Source: Ophioderma brevispina (Eukaryota; Echinodermata; Ophiuroidea; Amphilepidida; Ophiodermatidae). From it: a DNA stretch of 64,000 nucleotides. Positions 21,246 through 33,024 of this stretch are shown here, in pieces; positions within the stretch are counted from its first letter, which is position 1, and every line of letters begins with the position of its first letter. The notes under the pieces are model-generated. The model did not search any database and was not told the origin of the DNA. It was given only the letters and a program-made list of their open reading frames with translations. The stretch lies in the NCBI GenBank assembly GCA_023653785.1, contig JAMKCH010001598.1, forward strand, positions 1 to 64,000, in the 5' to 3' direction. The position numbers and the translations under genes were made by a program.

Positions 21246-24200
21246 ACGCTCCTCAATTCCTTGGCCGCCTACCAAAGGACGCTGGTCATCGCAGCTCTGT
21301 TATAGCCACACCAAAATTATCTAGATATTTTTTTTTTTGTGAGACTGGACTGTTGTCGTCTCCATCGGATACTCCTACTACTATCCCATACGATCTGGAT
21401 ATATTACTGGATTACATACTGATTTATACCGCTCTCATTTGGATGGAATAAACGGCGACTTTGTACGCCCTACGAGATCTTTAATTGTGTACCTTTTTTT
21501 TGGTTGGCCGCCCGAGCGGTCATGTGAACTGTGTAGCGGGAAAAAAAGTAAACAAATGCCAGTCCAATTGCCGCACGTGGTTGTCGTGCTTTGGTGCCTT
21601 TGCTTCTAATGTGAGCCTGTATCTGTTTCTTGTAGTTGCCCTACTTATCAATATAACAGTTCTATTGGGTGTGTGGCTAGTATTTTATTTCTATTCTTGT
21701 TGTATGTTAAATAAAGATGTGAAAACTGACCTTGGAAAATTCTTTGCGACTCTGTGGCCGTGGACTTTGTTGACCCCGCGAACGGTATCTTTGTCTCCGC
21801 GTTGGCGTGCCGGTTTTTACCGCGGCACGCCTTGTTTTTCATCGCTCGTTTGCGTTCCGGCACGCGCGCCCATCTGATCAATCAATCAAACACAAACAAT
21901 CTCCACCCCACTTTTCAACGTCTTGGCACTTGCCGCCCTCCGCGACCCTCTTTCCCTTCCGTGCTTTCCTTCCGGTCTTGCTTCCGCTGGTCGCTCCCGT
22001 TTGGTCTGGTTATTGCGGTGGCTTTCTGTTTTTCAATGTGTCGCCATTGAACACATTTTCTCTGTTTATGTGTCGCTAAGGGAAAGGGTGGGTGGTTTCG
22101 GCTCCGGGCCGAGGTTCCTTCAAGGCGCCCCCGCTGCTTTGGGATCACCTAAAGATGTTGTAGCTTCGTCTACTTCATGGCGTGTTTAGTAGGGCGTTTC
22201 TCTCTCGGGATTTTCCGCCCGTCTACCGGGCCGCTGCTCGCCTGGGTCTACCCTAGGGGCTTCTCCGGTACAGGCTAGCGGCTGTCTGCGCTGCCTTTTT
22301 TCCCTTGGGAGTTTGGCGGCTGCAGACATCCCGGTATGGCAGCCTCGGTTGCCCTTAGCGTTGCTAGTCGGTCGGCTCCCTCGGGGCTTGCCTGACGATC
22401 AACTCTGCCCGGTCGTGCTCGCCGGATTTAGCTCGTTTCTTTAAGCGGTGCAGGCGCGTGGGTCTGCTCTGTCCTTTAAAATCCCTGTGGGATTGGGCGT
22501 CTGCATTCCTTCCGGTGCGTGTGTTGGCTATTGTGACGCCCGGGTTTTCTCGGCCGATCCATCGCCAGTACCGACACCCAGCTCGTGGTTTAGGGGTCCT
22601 CGGACTCTGTCTGCGACCAGGCGCTGCGTGGTACCGATCTCGGGGCCGGTATTCGTCCAGCCCTGAGGTTGTTTCCTTCGTTGGCCCCCCTTTACGGGCT
22701 CGTGGGTGTCTTTTTGCTCCCTTCTCCCCGCGTTACTCTGGCTCGTGCTGCTTGCGTCACCAAGGCCTCACGGGGCTAGGTGGGGCGCGACGCCTTCGAC
22801 ATTGGGTCCCCGCTTCACTCTGGGTACCGTTCGCGGTTACTGGTGCGGTTCGACCACATTCTAGGGGCTGTTCTCCTCCGCCTCTCCTTCGGCGGGCGTC
22901 GGAGTACTCCCCTGATTTATCATCATCTCACCTCTCGGAGGTGATTGCCTTGGTTGATTGTTGAACACTCAATCCTCTTTGCCGCGCCCTCCTTCCCGCA
23001 GGTGCGCTGTCATGGTGGCCGGTTACCTCCGCCGTTGGCGTTATTCCGGGCTTAACCACAACGACTGGTCCCCTCTTACGGGGGCTGTTGCTCGGGTGTT
23101 GTTTGTCCGCCGTCCCTGGTGTTGTGAACTTTCAACTCACGGCGCTGCGACCTTTTCTCCCTTGTGGGGATTCGCCCGCCTTGGCTCTCGGCATCCCCTC
23201 GGGATGCGGTAGGTCGCGGCCGGTTCGCTCGGGTCTCCAGTCTGCTCTTTGGCGGGGTTCCCCTACGTTGCGGCCTAGCCTGAGTGGCTTTCACCCCTGG
23301 CTGGCATGCCGCCTTGCCTTGGGGTGGGAGCCCTCCTCAGCCTTGTTTAGTTCCCTGGTTACCGGCGTCTATTCTCCTACGTTGCTCTAGCTTCTGAATG
23401 CAGGGTCCCCCACCTTGGGGTGCTTCCTGCCCTGCCTGTGCGGGCCTACCCACCTCGCCTTGAATGGGCTCAATCCTGCCGGCATAGCTTGGCATTTCGT
23501 CGGGCCCAACCTTAGCCTTTATGCACGCTGCCCCCGGCTCCGCTGGGGTGCTTTCGCTGCTCGTGCTCCCTTGGGACTTTGGTAGCCTTGGGACTGTCTG
23601 CTCCCTCCCATGGGCTTTTTCAGCAATCTGGTCCGCCGGCTCTTCCGTCGATGCCTCTGTTAGCGGCTGACTATGCTGCCCGCCGGTAGCCAGCTCCTTC
23701 TTGGTGCTAGTCCGGGCCCTTTCCCGTGTGCACCATCGGGGACCTTGAGGGCCTCTGGTCCTGCCAGTTAGGCGCTGGCCATTTAGGCCTTGGCTGTCCT
23801 GGCTCTTGGCTCTGGCGTTAGGCGTACTGCTACCTCGCCTAGTCCGCCGTCTCCCTTGGGGAACTTGGACTCGGCTATGATGCAGCTTCGCTGCTTCCCC
23901 CTCCTGGGATCCGCTGGGCAGCTCTCACTGCCACGTAGTCGGGCCTAGTGAAGTGGCCTCTGCGTTAGGCCCTCTGTTCCCCCTTGGTGCTAGACCATTT
24001 AATGCAAGCTTTGGTGTGATCTGGTCTTTGGGTCTTTTAGCCCCCCGACTTCCTTTGGAGGTCGTGGCTTAGCCTTGGCCGTCCTTTGACTTTCGCCTTG
24101 GCCTAGGCCTTGGGGCTTTCATCGCCTAGCTTTTCCTACTCGACTTAGACCCTTCCTCTCCCTTCGGGGTACTGCCCGGTTCTTTCCACGCAGCTTGCTG

Positions 24201-24370
24201 GAACCCTTGTCGGGCCTAGCCTGACCTAGGGCTGATGCCCTGCCGCTTGGTTTATTAACCTGGGCCCCCTTCGTGGTTTTAGGAGGCCTGTACCTATGCC
24301 GGTCTGGCGTTGCCCCTCCAGGTGCTTCACTGGGCCGGCTCATGCCTGGGGTAGGGGCTGTAACACAGGT

Positions 24371-24983
24371 AGAGGACAGGTCCGGAAGCTCCCTTGGCCT
24401 TCAACAGAGAAGAAGAAATCGGGCAGCTACTTCGGCAATACAGGAGCTGGTGATCTACGACAATGTACTTCATTGCGCCACATATAAAAGTCGCGATTGA
24501 TATGCATGACAGGAAGCCTGTGTGGGCACGGGCATGGGCGCGTACTCAACGGAGAAAAAAAAAAAAAGTCTTATGAATGGACAGGGGGCAAAACACAGAA
24601 AAGCATACGTGGCCGACCGGCCGGACAAAAGTCAGTGAGGGCGACAACGGGAAAGGCGGGGAGGGGTACGTAAAAAGCCGCTCTTGCCGTTCAAGAGTCG
24701 AAATCTGCAGTATAATGGAATAGCAAATATGCAGAAAGAGGTAGGGGAAAGAGACAAGAAAGAGGAGGGGGGGGATAGTCAGGCAAGCGGGAGGGTAGAG
24801 GTTGCGAGCGAGGCCACGACGAAAAAGTAGGAAAGGAAGAAGAAAGATAGAAAAAAGAAGGAAAAAAAGACGGGGGAAGCGAGCAGAACGTATAAGGAAA
24901 TAAAGGGAGGGGAGGAGGAAATGAGAGGGAAGGTAACGATAGGAGAGAGGAAAGAAATCTAATGGACACGGTAATAGCTCGGG
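24371..24983. other. Purine-rich foreign tract 1 in DIRS copy 2
   Basis: Collinearity with copy 1 breaks after GGGGTAGGGGCTGTAAC and resumes at TCGGGTTCCTCATGGGCTTGG (copy 1 position about 11066). In place of about 200 bases in copy 1 there are about 610 bases dominated by A and G, without repeats, borders or real coding. It could be an insertion, a simple-sequence expansion, or a consensus artefact. Confidence 0.55.
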
Positions 24984-25094
24984 TTCCTCATGGGCTTGGC
25001 TCCCACCCGGTGATCCCTCGCCCCCTCTGGCTCTGTTTGGTCCTGCTCCTGGTGTTTGGCCGTTTCTTAACTACTGTGCTCCAGGTACCTTACT

Positions 25095-25283
25095 AACTCC
25101 AACACCGTGTGAAAAGAGGAGGTGAGCGGATGCAACCCAGTGATAACAGTGATCGATGGATCTGAGCATGGGAAGAGTGTATGATCAAGACGACGGAAGG
25201 CGAGGTTAAGACTGGCAGAAGCCCTGACCGCGAATCATATGAGCTGAAACCGGAGAGAGCGGAAGAGGAGGCGTAACGAGCGT
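25095..25283. other. Purine-rich foreign tract 2 in DIRS copy 2
   Basis: Between GTGCTCCAGGTAC and TTGACCTGGATCCC, which are adjacent apart from ~65 bases in copy 1, lies a purine-biased stretch unrelated to copy 1. Confidence 0.5.
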
Positions 25284-25344
25284 GTCCTTGACCTGGATCC
25301 CTTCGCCCGTTTGTTCGGAGTTAGGGCTGGCTTTGACAGTTAGT

Positions 25345-26660
25345 CTGCTCTCGACGTCAGATATAGCTCGTGGGCGCCCGACTGACTACAGAGGGAGTCC
25401 ACCTGCGGATTCCTCCGCCGGTACGACGGGGGCCTGGACACGGGGGTGGGGGTCGGCCGCGAAAGTGCACGACCTCTGGTGCGCGTTGGACAGCTTCTCG
25501 GCGGGGGCGAGATCTTACAACCTAGCGTTGGGAGTTCGTCCCGGGTAGCGCATGTATATCTGGGGCGCGGTGCCGGCCTCGCGACTGTATTCTCACGGTC
25601 TACCGCCAGCGTGGTAAACGCCGTGATGGTGTGTCTCCCCGCATTGCACTACGGGGAGTGGTCGGTGCAATAGAATAGGGGGTCGGTAGTCAGGAGCCTC
25701 CCTCGCGCCGGTGCGCGGAGTAAACGGGAAAAGTTAAATGTGGCATGACTCCCGTGGTGAACAGAGAGAGGGTCAAAAAGAAGGAAGAAATGAAAACAAG
25801 ATAGGGGAATGAGAGAAAGTCACACTGTCGTCAGGAGGGTTCTGTATGGAACCGCACAAGAAGTGGTAGACACAAGAGTGCGATTCTGGGCGTGCACTGG
25901 CCTGCTCGGGGTAATACCCAGGTGGATAACGCAGGAGGGATAAGGATTAACAGAGTGGGAAGAGTGGAAGGAGGGCAAGGAGACCCAAGCGAACGGGCGT
26001 GGGGAGGATGTGAGGAGAGTCAAACCAGGGGGGGAGGACAGGAGGAGAGAAAAGAGGGGGAGGCCAAAGTTGAGTGAAGTTGAAAGAAAGGTAGAAAGAA
26101 AAGAAGGAGCTCTCGAGGTGGGGGAAAAGGGGTGAAGTAACTTGAGACAAAGACGTGCGCCAAAAAAAGAGGAGCGGGGGGGGAGGAAAAGAGAAGGGGG
26201 AAGAGCAGCAGGGCGAGAGTGGACTCGCCCAGCGAAAAGGGGAATGGGGTCAATAACCCGGGGAAGAGGGGCGAGTAGGGGAAGTCAGCACGAAAGATGG
26301 CAGAGGAAGTGAAGATCACGAGGAGGTGGGAGGGGAGAACTCCAACAAAGGAAAAATAGAAGGGTGTGTCTTAAGGCAGTGAATGAAAAGCTGTGAGGGC
26401 TAATGATGGGAGGTAGGTGGGGGCGGGGGGAAAAGGATAAGGTCGAACCGAAAAAGTACGTGCCTGCACTGGATCTGGTAGGCGAGGTGCTTGTAGTCAC
26501 GGACAGAGTAGGAGGATGTAGTACGCAAGGAAAACGGCGCCTGGCAGTGCCTGGGCGACGAGTCTGAGATGGTCACGCTAGGGAGAAGGAAGGGAAGTAG
26601 TCAGGGACACGATAGGCTAATGCGCTTCTTTACGACCATGGGAAGGAACGCGGGGCGGAG
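25345..26660. other. Purine-rich foreign tract 3 in DIRS copy 2
   Basis: About 1.3 kb, mostly G and A (for example around 26020-26450), replaces about 540 bases of copy 1 (11300-11840). Short islands of DIRS-like words persist inside (GTTCGTCCCGGG near 25530). Collinearity resumes at GACATGGTGGTCTGCCC. The long Ser/Pro/Leu/Phe minus-strand frames here are low-complexity artefacts. Confidence 0.5.
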
Positions 26661-28149
26661 TGACATGGTGGTCTGCCCCTTCCGAAGGCAGAAGGAGTTG
26701 CAGTGAAAGGGTCTGCAGTACCGCATCATAGTACCTAGTCGAGCAGATGAGACGAAGCTTTGTAACGATCAGCTGGGTCAAGCTAAGGTCGAAAGTCGGT
26801 GTGGGAGCTTCTCGCTCCCGTGGGAAGGAGCCTGTGGCGGGACTTAACCCCACTGTGAGTCAATCTTCCATGTCTGAACGTCCGCGAGGTTGGTTTACGG
26901 TTGGTTACTACTCCCTTTTCTCTAGGCTTGTAGCCTTATCGGTATCGCTCTCGCCCGTTCTGGTAGCACTTCTTCCGGTGGCTCTCCTCACTTTCTTCTC
27001 CTCTGGAGATATGGGTCAGGCCGCTCTGCTGGAGCCGCGACCCTCTCCGTGGCAATCCTTATGCCAGTAGCCGGAGGTTCTGCTACGCAGCTACTTGTTT
27101 ACCGATTCGTCGTTCGGCCCAAGAAGGTGTGTCCTCATGTTTGGATCATTTTGTTCTTCTACGACTTTGTCCCCTGCGCGCTGGCGTGCAGTCCCACTGG
27201 TTAATAACTTCTGCTCGGCTTAAGAGCGGGGGGCGTTACCGCGAGCATTTAGTGAAGGGGGGCTCTCGGTCGGCGCCTCTCTTCGAGCCTCGACTCGTTT
27301 CCTGCGTAGCTCACCTCTGGGTCCCCCTCTGTTAGACTTCTCGTGGTTATTACCCACTTTGGTCTTACCTTTCGGGCCAGTTTGTGACTCTGGCCCGGAT
27401 CTGGGGGAGAGGGAGTGCTAGTTTCATCATTAATCCTAGCCTTTGCTGCTTTCTTTCGTCCTTGCCCGGTTACTGGTGCCAGGGGCGAGACCCGCCAGAA
27501 AACCCGGTATTGCTGAGGTCTGCCTCTCCGTTTCGATCCGATGAATCGAAAGGAATATCGACGGCAGCCGGCGGAGTGTGCTGGTTCTTGTCCTAACTCC
27601 GATTGCGAGGCATGAAAATCTTGTCCCTCCACCTCCTGCCTGTGACCGCTGAGGTGGGCCTGTTCTTTCGCTTATTTTGAGGCGTTGTTTGCGCTGTGTC
27701 CGATCACCGCTGTCACTGTGGAAAATTAGTGTCTCGGATCAAAAGAAGCTAGCTCACCTCCACCACCAGGTTAGTTTCGGAATCCTGCAAGGCTCCCGTT
27801 GTTCCGACCCCGTACAGCTAGTTCCCTCTTGGTCTGGAATGGTCATATCGCCGAGTCTCTTGGTGCGAACCCCAATCGTCCTTGGGGTGCGGCGTCGTCT
27901 AAGCCCTCGCCTGTATTCCTCGTTGCGGGTCCCTTTCCCTTCCAGCGGCTGGATTAGGCCGCGGGAAGTTCCTCGCCCTTGTAGCTTCTTCCTCCGGTCA
28001 GGTCTGACTTTTCTCACAGCCCTCCACGGGGCTGGGGCCTTAGCCTTCTTTCAGTCTCTCACCGAATTCCTCACCCCCGGAAGGGCCTCTCCTACTCCGC
28101 GGTTTCTTCTGTGGTGCTCTATCGACCCCCTCTCTAGGGGCCCGCTCCT

Positions 28150-28445
28150 CCCCTTTTTTTGGGTGGTAGGCTTCTTGCTCCCGGGCTTTACGAGCGACGG
28201 GTCCGCCTGGCGCTTGCTCCTGTTCCCTCCCGGTCCTCAGTTGTTCCGCAAGGCTGTGAGCCTTGTTTCTCCGCCTTTGGCCGCGGGGTGCTTCGGCCAT
28301 TTGTCCAGGTCTACGTCCGCACTCCAGTCTCTGTCGGAGCTCTTCCTCTCGCCTAGTTCCCTTAGGCTTGGGGTTTCTCTGCGGGATTCTCGACTCTGGC
28401 TCTTCTCCAAAACTGTGGCCAGTCTTTTTAATCACATTATACAGT
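28150..28445 (+). pseudogene. Tyrosine recombinase C-terminus remnant (DIRS copy 2)
   Basis: The + strand contains LGVSLRDSRLWLFSKTVAS followed by NHIIQSE just upstream of the internal complementary region. It aligns with copy 1 and has the helix pattern of DIRS recombinase C-termini (GVSLxDI ... W ... TFAxxY). Upstream, HSSLCRSSSSRL occupies the position of the conserved HxxR region. Not functional because of frameshifts. Confidence 0.45.
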
Positions 28446-28654
28446 CTGAGGTCCTCTTACCCACCCCTGGTGTACTCCCCTGTCTAGGTGTGTTATGGCG
28501 TCCTGACTTTATGAATCTAGATTCCATGTGTTATTTTGGGCGGGGGGCCTCTGGCGTTTTTGCTACCTTTGCATGCATCCTAATGGCTTCTCTCTGAAAT
28601 ATCGTGTTCCACCTCCGACTGATTGTGCTAGTCTGGTGTGATTGAAAATATTCT

Positions 28655-28785
28655 TCACGGGTTATGCTATGTTTCAGTCAACCATTGTTGTAAAGGCAAC
28701 ATTCAGTGTAATGATTTTTCAAAAACACATGTGTTTTTTATAAATCCATCTACTGAAGCCTGATTTCTTTCCCAATTTTGACTTC
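28655..28785 (+). repeat. DIRS copy 2 internal complementary region
   Basis: CTATGTTTCAGTCAACCATT and the following bases complement the left end. TAAATCCATCTACTGAAGCC to CCCAATTTTGACTT is inverted relative to 28985-29050. Confidence 0.7.
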
Positions 28786-28859
28786 CCCCGCTTCCAGGCC
28801 CGCCCCAACAACATGATTGTCATGCATCCGGTGGGCTTTGAGTCAAAACGGAATTGGGG

Positions 28860-29050
28860 AAGGGTAATGGCTAACAGGGTGTGACCTGGGGTTCACTGGT
28901 TAGACCATTTTTTCTCTCTTTTAGGGGTGACCTACATGTATTTGTGGGCATTCCACTTCTCAACTGGAATGCTTGTGTTCCAGCAGTTCAACATTGGAAA
29001 GGAACTCAGGCTTCAGTTAGATCTTTAAAAACATAATGTTTTTTGAATAA
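28860..29050 (+). repeat. DIRS copy 2 right inverted terminal repeat
   Basis: It contains GTGTGACCTGGGGTTCACTG, TCTCTCTTTTAGGGGTG and CTTCAGTTAGATC, inverted relative to the left end and parallel to copy 1 at 13870-14031. Confidence 0.7.
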
Positions 29051-29109
29051 TGTTCTTCTCACAGCATTTTTTTCGGGCACAACCTTTTCACTATTCTTCA
29101 AACTTGCAG

Positions 29110-29330
29110 GTTGTCCAGCATTAGTAATATCTTACCCAGTAATTTATCTCCTGTCGGATGGATTCCACATGCCTAGGTGTAGATGTTGCTCACCATTCCC
29201 GTCATGGCTTCTAGTGTCTCCTTCAAGGCCTACGCTCGCAGGATCCTATGCAAGTGCCAGTTTGTCACCGGCATCAACACTTTCTGGAATTACACTGTCG
29301 ATTTACTGCCAGACGGTCTGCTTGAATTTG
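29110..29330 (+). CDS. Repeat-protein gene, module A exon, repeat 1 (frameshifted)
   Basis: First recognisable exon of the large repeat-protein gene. Acceptor CAAACTTGCAG and donor TTTG|GTAAGT are good. Reading across frames gives CRLSSISNILPSNL, then MDSTCLGV, RCC, and VSFKAYARRILCKCQFVTG ... NTFWNYTVDLL ... FG. This follows the module A pattern seen cleanly at 45079 (SLPNL, DSCLG, CC, DACxYxL, W, LF, WG). At least two indels interrupt it. The donor leaves one base of the last codon (phase 1), as in the other A exons. DIRS copy 2 ends about 60 bases upstream, inside the acceptor-side intron. Confidence 0.6.
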
Positions 29331-29402
29331 GTAAGTTGTGTACTAGTGTATTCAGGGTCAATAATTCTGACATGAGCGTGAAGAATCTTCTGACCAGATG
29401 GT

Positions 29403-29486
29403 GAGAATTCTGACAATGAGCATGAGAATTCTGACAATGAGCATGAGAATTCTGACAATGAGCATGAGAATTCTGACAATGAGCAT
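29403..29486. repeat. 21-bp minisatellite, four perfect copies
   Basis: GAGAATTCTGACAATGAGCAT is repeated four times without change, just downstream of the module A donor. A degenerate copy is visible at about 29360-29400. Confidence 0.95.
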
Positions 29487-29519
29487 AAGCCATGATGTAT
29501 ACCGGTGGGATTTGCAGAA

Positions 29520-30070
29520 TGTATCCACTCTAAACTCTAAAATGAATAGCCGATGGACTTCAAACTGGGTAGTGTGATACAACATGACAATGTCTGGGTG
29601 TTGGTATGTGTTTTCTGACAGGTTATGAATATTAATGAGCTATTTGCCTATTTGCAATAAATATGATTAATTTCACTCTAACTCCCGTCTACCCCAACCC
29701 TCGCCAATTTTGAATCTAAACTTGGTAGGGTTCTAACACATAAACGCTATACTCTATCTTTTCTTACAGGTTTTACGAAATATTTTTGAACTCATTTAAT
29801 TTTCCAATACTGACTTTATTAATCCCTCTACCATCTCAGCCATCAGCCCCATTGAATCTAAATTTGAGGTTGATACCCCTGATAAGACCTGATGTTTCTA
29901 TAATATTTTCTGACATGTTAGATATATTAATGAGCTAATTAATTTGAATAGGGTCAATTAAATGTCATTAAACCCACTCTACCACCTCACCCAAGACTAG
30001 CCACTGCTAACTTGGTAGGAGTCGATGACACATAATGAAGTCTGGTGCTGTCTGCCAGATGTGATAATAA
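29520..30070. repeat. Diverged tandem repeat, ~145-165 bp period
   Basis: About four copies are marked by ACTTGGTAGG-like words near 29565, 29722, 29865 and 30008, and by TTCTGACAGGTTATGAATATTAATGAGC-type sequence at 29618 and 29905. Non-coding intronic sequence. Confidence 0.55.
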
Positions 30071-32070
30071 TAAATGTGCTAGATTTTGAATATTTGATGA
30101 TTTTGGCATTCTAATTTTAAAATACTTTTTGCGTGCTAGCATCATTAGCCGTCTGAATTTTGGCGGCCTTAAGGCACCCCTATTTATGATGCCCATTTTC
30201 TGATCTCAATGCTCATTTTTCTACCTATGAGATTAAAAAGTTAGATACTCAGTAGGGTAGGGAAGATTTGTGTAGGCTAATATTAGGTTAGGGGTTGCAC
30301 GGTTTTGTGTAAGTATAAATTAAGTAGAGTGTCACGGTCGGGTTAAGGAGGCTGTAAGTCAGGAATAGTCACATGGCCAGTATTTTAGTTTTTTTTCAGG
30401 TTTAATGGCATTAACATTTTTGTCGTTCGATATTTTAACAGATCTATATAGAATTTGTTTTTCCTCGTTTTTGTGCATTTTACTTTTACTATTTTACGCA
30501 TTATTTCCAACCAATCACATGCTTAATTGCAAAGGGCGGGTATTTTGCGTACTACTCAATCCGCATCTGTGCTATTCGCGCGCACATGTAATGAGCACAT
30601 CATAAACGCCTTGAATGCATGATTTGCGATAGAACAGTATTCAATGGTACTTGTATAAATTGTAAAATGGTGGCCCACGTGAGATGCTTTGGCAAACAGA
30701 ATGGATTTAATTTCACGATTTGACCTCATACATTGTTGATTTTTATCATAAGTATCCGGATGAAGCAATTTGACCTGGTGCAGATACAGTGTGAAGAATA
30801 AGAGATGAACCCTTTGTTTGAAAGGCCATATTTGGTAGCGGAAATGGGACAAATATTTTGGACAAAATGGCGATGTTCTCTGGGTCCTTTCGGCGATAAG
30901 TCGTGATTTTCGGTTCCCACTTACTTCGTAAATCATATCAGCACAGGGCAGGAAATGAATGCATCGTATCGAGCAGATCAAAATCTAGGGTCGGTATTTT
31001 TTAATTTTTTAGTTTTTCATTTTTGGTTAAAATCGTGATTTTATGTCAACCTAGTGGAACATCTGGCGTTGTCCAAATTGAAACACACGGATTTTGGCCT
31101 TGTTTGGCACAATAATAAAATAACAGAACAAAGGGGAAATAAGCCGACCTGAACTAGGAATCCGGAAATACACAAACGAACAGGCACATTTTTCACTGGT
31201 CTAGAAGGTTTTTATAGGGAACCCAAAAATGAGTGAAAATCACCAGTTTTTAGGATTTTCCTTCTCTCTCAACAAATACGTATTTGGGGGAAGAAATATT
31301 ATCATATTTGATTCCTGGAGGCAGGTCCCTACCTTCTCAAATCAGTGAATACTTTTATATCTGTGGAACAGAATTTAAGAAGATATGCAAAACAACAGTA
31401 CTTTGAAGCCTGACTTTAACAGCCACCTTAAGTAAGCTACAATAAGGTAAAAAAAAGGCTCGAGCCAGATTTCAAGACGTATTACTGAAAGCAGTGGGCA
31501 GTGTTGTGTGGTGGTGGGGGGTGGGGGGTGGTTGAGCCGCAACAGAGGTCTGTCGTAGCACTTTCACCACTATGGTCCCAGATTTAACATCGGTCCATCA
31601 TGTGCTTTGGTTTCAGTCCATACTTGGAAATATTACAATATAAAATTTTTTTTTTTTTAATTTTATGGTGTTTTTTTGTGTTTTTAATAATTATATATTT
31701 CATACATTTCATTTACCCCTAATTGGAATAATGATCTAATATTCCCGTCAATGTACCGGTCTTGATGATGAGGACGAGAGTGGCGTAAGTACCATCGCAT
31801 TTGATACTATTATTTAAAAATTGTTGAGCAGGAAGTATGCATATTCCCTTCTCTCCCCTCCCCACCCGGTCCATCTGTGTGTAGTGTTATTTGAAACCAA
31901 AGAGTGAGCAAAAGTGAGACTGTTCGACTGGTATATCAAATGAATGCTGTTAGTCATCGCCCAATGCCTGTGTTTGTTCATGTAAATTAAACCTAGCCAC
32001 CTCGCTCACAAAATCCTCTCACGTGAGTGAAAAATGCACTAAGTCCCAGTTGCAGTGATTACGTCATCAA
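30071..32070. other. Intron of the repeat-protein gene, no element recognised
   Basis: AT-rich with G-run and T-run simple sequence (about 31510-31530, 31650-31665). No module B exon for repeat 1 was found here. Confidence 0.45.
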
Positions 32071-32074
32071 ACGA

Positions 32075-32350
32075 AGACACATATGGGCCACGAAATCGCT
32101 GGCGTCATAGCGTGTATCCCCGGTCATGGGACTGGGGCCCAAAGGGTCCCGGATTCGAGACTGACCCCAAATTTACCACTTTTCTCTTCCCCTCTTCCCT
32201 CATAACCGTTCCAGTCCTCCCGCGATATAGGCTAAAACGATGTGGCGTTTATGGTAAAATTGATAATGTAAAAGAAAATATAACCAAATGTTTTGAAATC
32301 CTTATGTGTACTTTGCATTCCATTCTGGTTTAAGGACACTAAACTAACTA
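32075..32350 (+). mobile_element. tRNA-derived SINE candidate
   Basis: The region contains a B-box-like GGATTCGAGACTG with GC-rich paired sequence upstream (CGGTCATGGGACTGGGGCCC), then a pyrimidine-rich body, and ends with ACTAAACTAACTAAACT, a short tandem tail typical of SINEs. It carries no coding. The A box is not clear, so the head may be degenerate. Confidence 0.45.
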
Positions 32351-32660
32351 AACTAGAAATTACCAAGTTGGCAAGTATAACATTTCATTCCAATAATATT
32401 TTTCCTCAGATTGGTATAGAACAGACATATCTGAAGTAATACTCACTTAGGCGTGGGTTCTGTCAAACCAGTGGAGAGAAAAAGGTGTTGTTGTGTTTTT
32501 AGATAGTCCTCAAAGATACATGTATCAACCTGCCCGTGCCATCCCAATGGGACAACACATGGCCTTCCATGTAAGTATTAGTCACATGTTAATTATGTTT
32601 ATGGCTAGTATGGCACTAAAGTAAATGCTATCAAGCTATCGTATAGCACTTAACACTTAA

Positions 32661-33024
32661 AGGCACTGTCAGTGTTTGCTAATCGAAAACAAAAAAATCA
32701 TGAAAAATTTCAATTTTTGCATTTCTGTACGTTGCATAAATGTATCATAAAACACAAACCCTAAAAGTGATAAGACCAAAAGCAAACTATAAGGACCAAA
32801 TTTGATATTTTAGTCAATTAAACTTCCGTGGGACGCTTACTCACAGATAATTGACTGGAATTATATATTAAAAACACAGGGTTGTTTTCATCCTTTTCTG
32901 ACAATTTTTTCAGTTGCAGAAAGCGCTTTTGAGAATTTTACAGACTTTTCACTTTTAAGAGCTATTTCCTGCCTTATTTCAAATATTTTTTCCACTTTCG
33001 TAGCATCACTGCATTATATTGTCT
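32661..33024. mobile_element. Possible TTAA-type MITE
   Basis: TTAA at 32657-32660 and 33025-33028 flank weakly matching inverted ends (AGGCACTGTCAGTG ... GCTAAT versus AGACAATATAATGCAGTGATGCTA read from the other strand). The similarity is imperfect, so this is tentative. Confidence 0.35.

Larger units (their letters stand above)
21085..29050 (+). mobile_element. DIRS-like retrotransposon, copy 2 (decayed, with foreign tracts)
   Basis: It is collinear with copy 1 from the left terminal repeat (AAATGGTCTCAACCATTGGA near 21198) through the GC-rich interior to the internal complementary region (about 28655-28785) and the inverted right repeat (about 28860-29050, with GGGTGTGACCTGGGG). It is longer than copy 1 (about 8.0 versus 6.8 kb), mainly because purine-rich tracts replace or interrupt the shared sequence between 24.37 and 26.66 kb. 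Frequent indels against copy 1 destroy all frames. The right end lies only about 60 bases upstream of the acceptor of the first exon of the repeat-protein gene. Confidence 0.75.

Noticed and set aside
24691..26500. Minus-strand Ser/Pro/Leu/Phe-rich frames
   Set aside because: They are translations of purine-rich low-complexity DNA and carry no domain signal.
27677..28597. 306-codon plus-strand open frame in DIRS copy 2
   Set aside because: It crosses several frames of the element relative to copy 1 and is mostly Leu/Ser/Pro/Arg. Only its last part contains recognisable recombinase-like sequence, already reported separately.
29403..29486. CRISPR-like regular repeat
   Set aside because: Four head-to-tail 21-bp copies without spacers in a eukaryotic intron: a minisatellite.
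30556..30981. Minus-strand 141-codon frame
   Set aside because: Peptide composition is AT-driven, no start context, splice signals or conserved motif.
32476..32575. Candidate module B exon for repeat 1
   Set aside because: It ends at a GTAAGT-like donor, but the peptide lacks the LDFGxxxC and LPG landmarks of module B.
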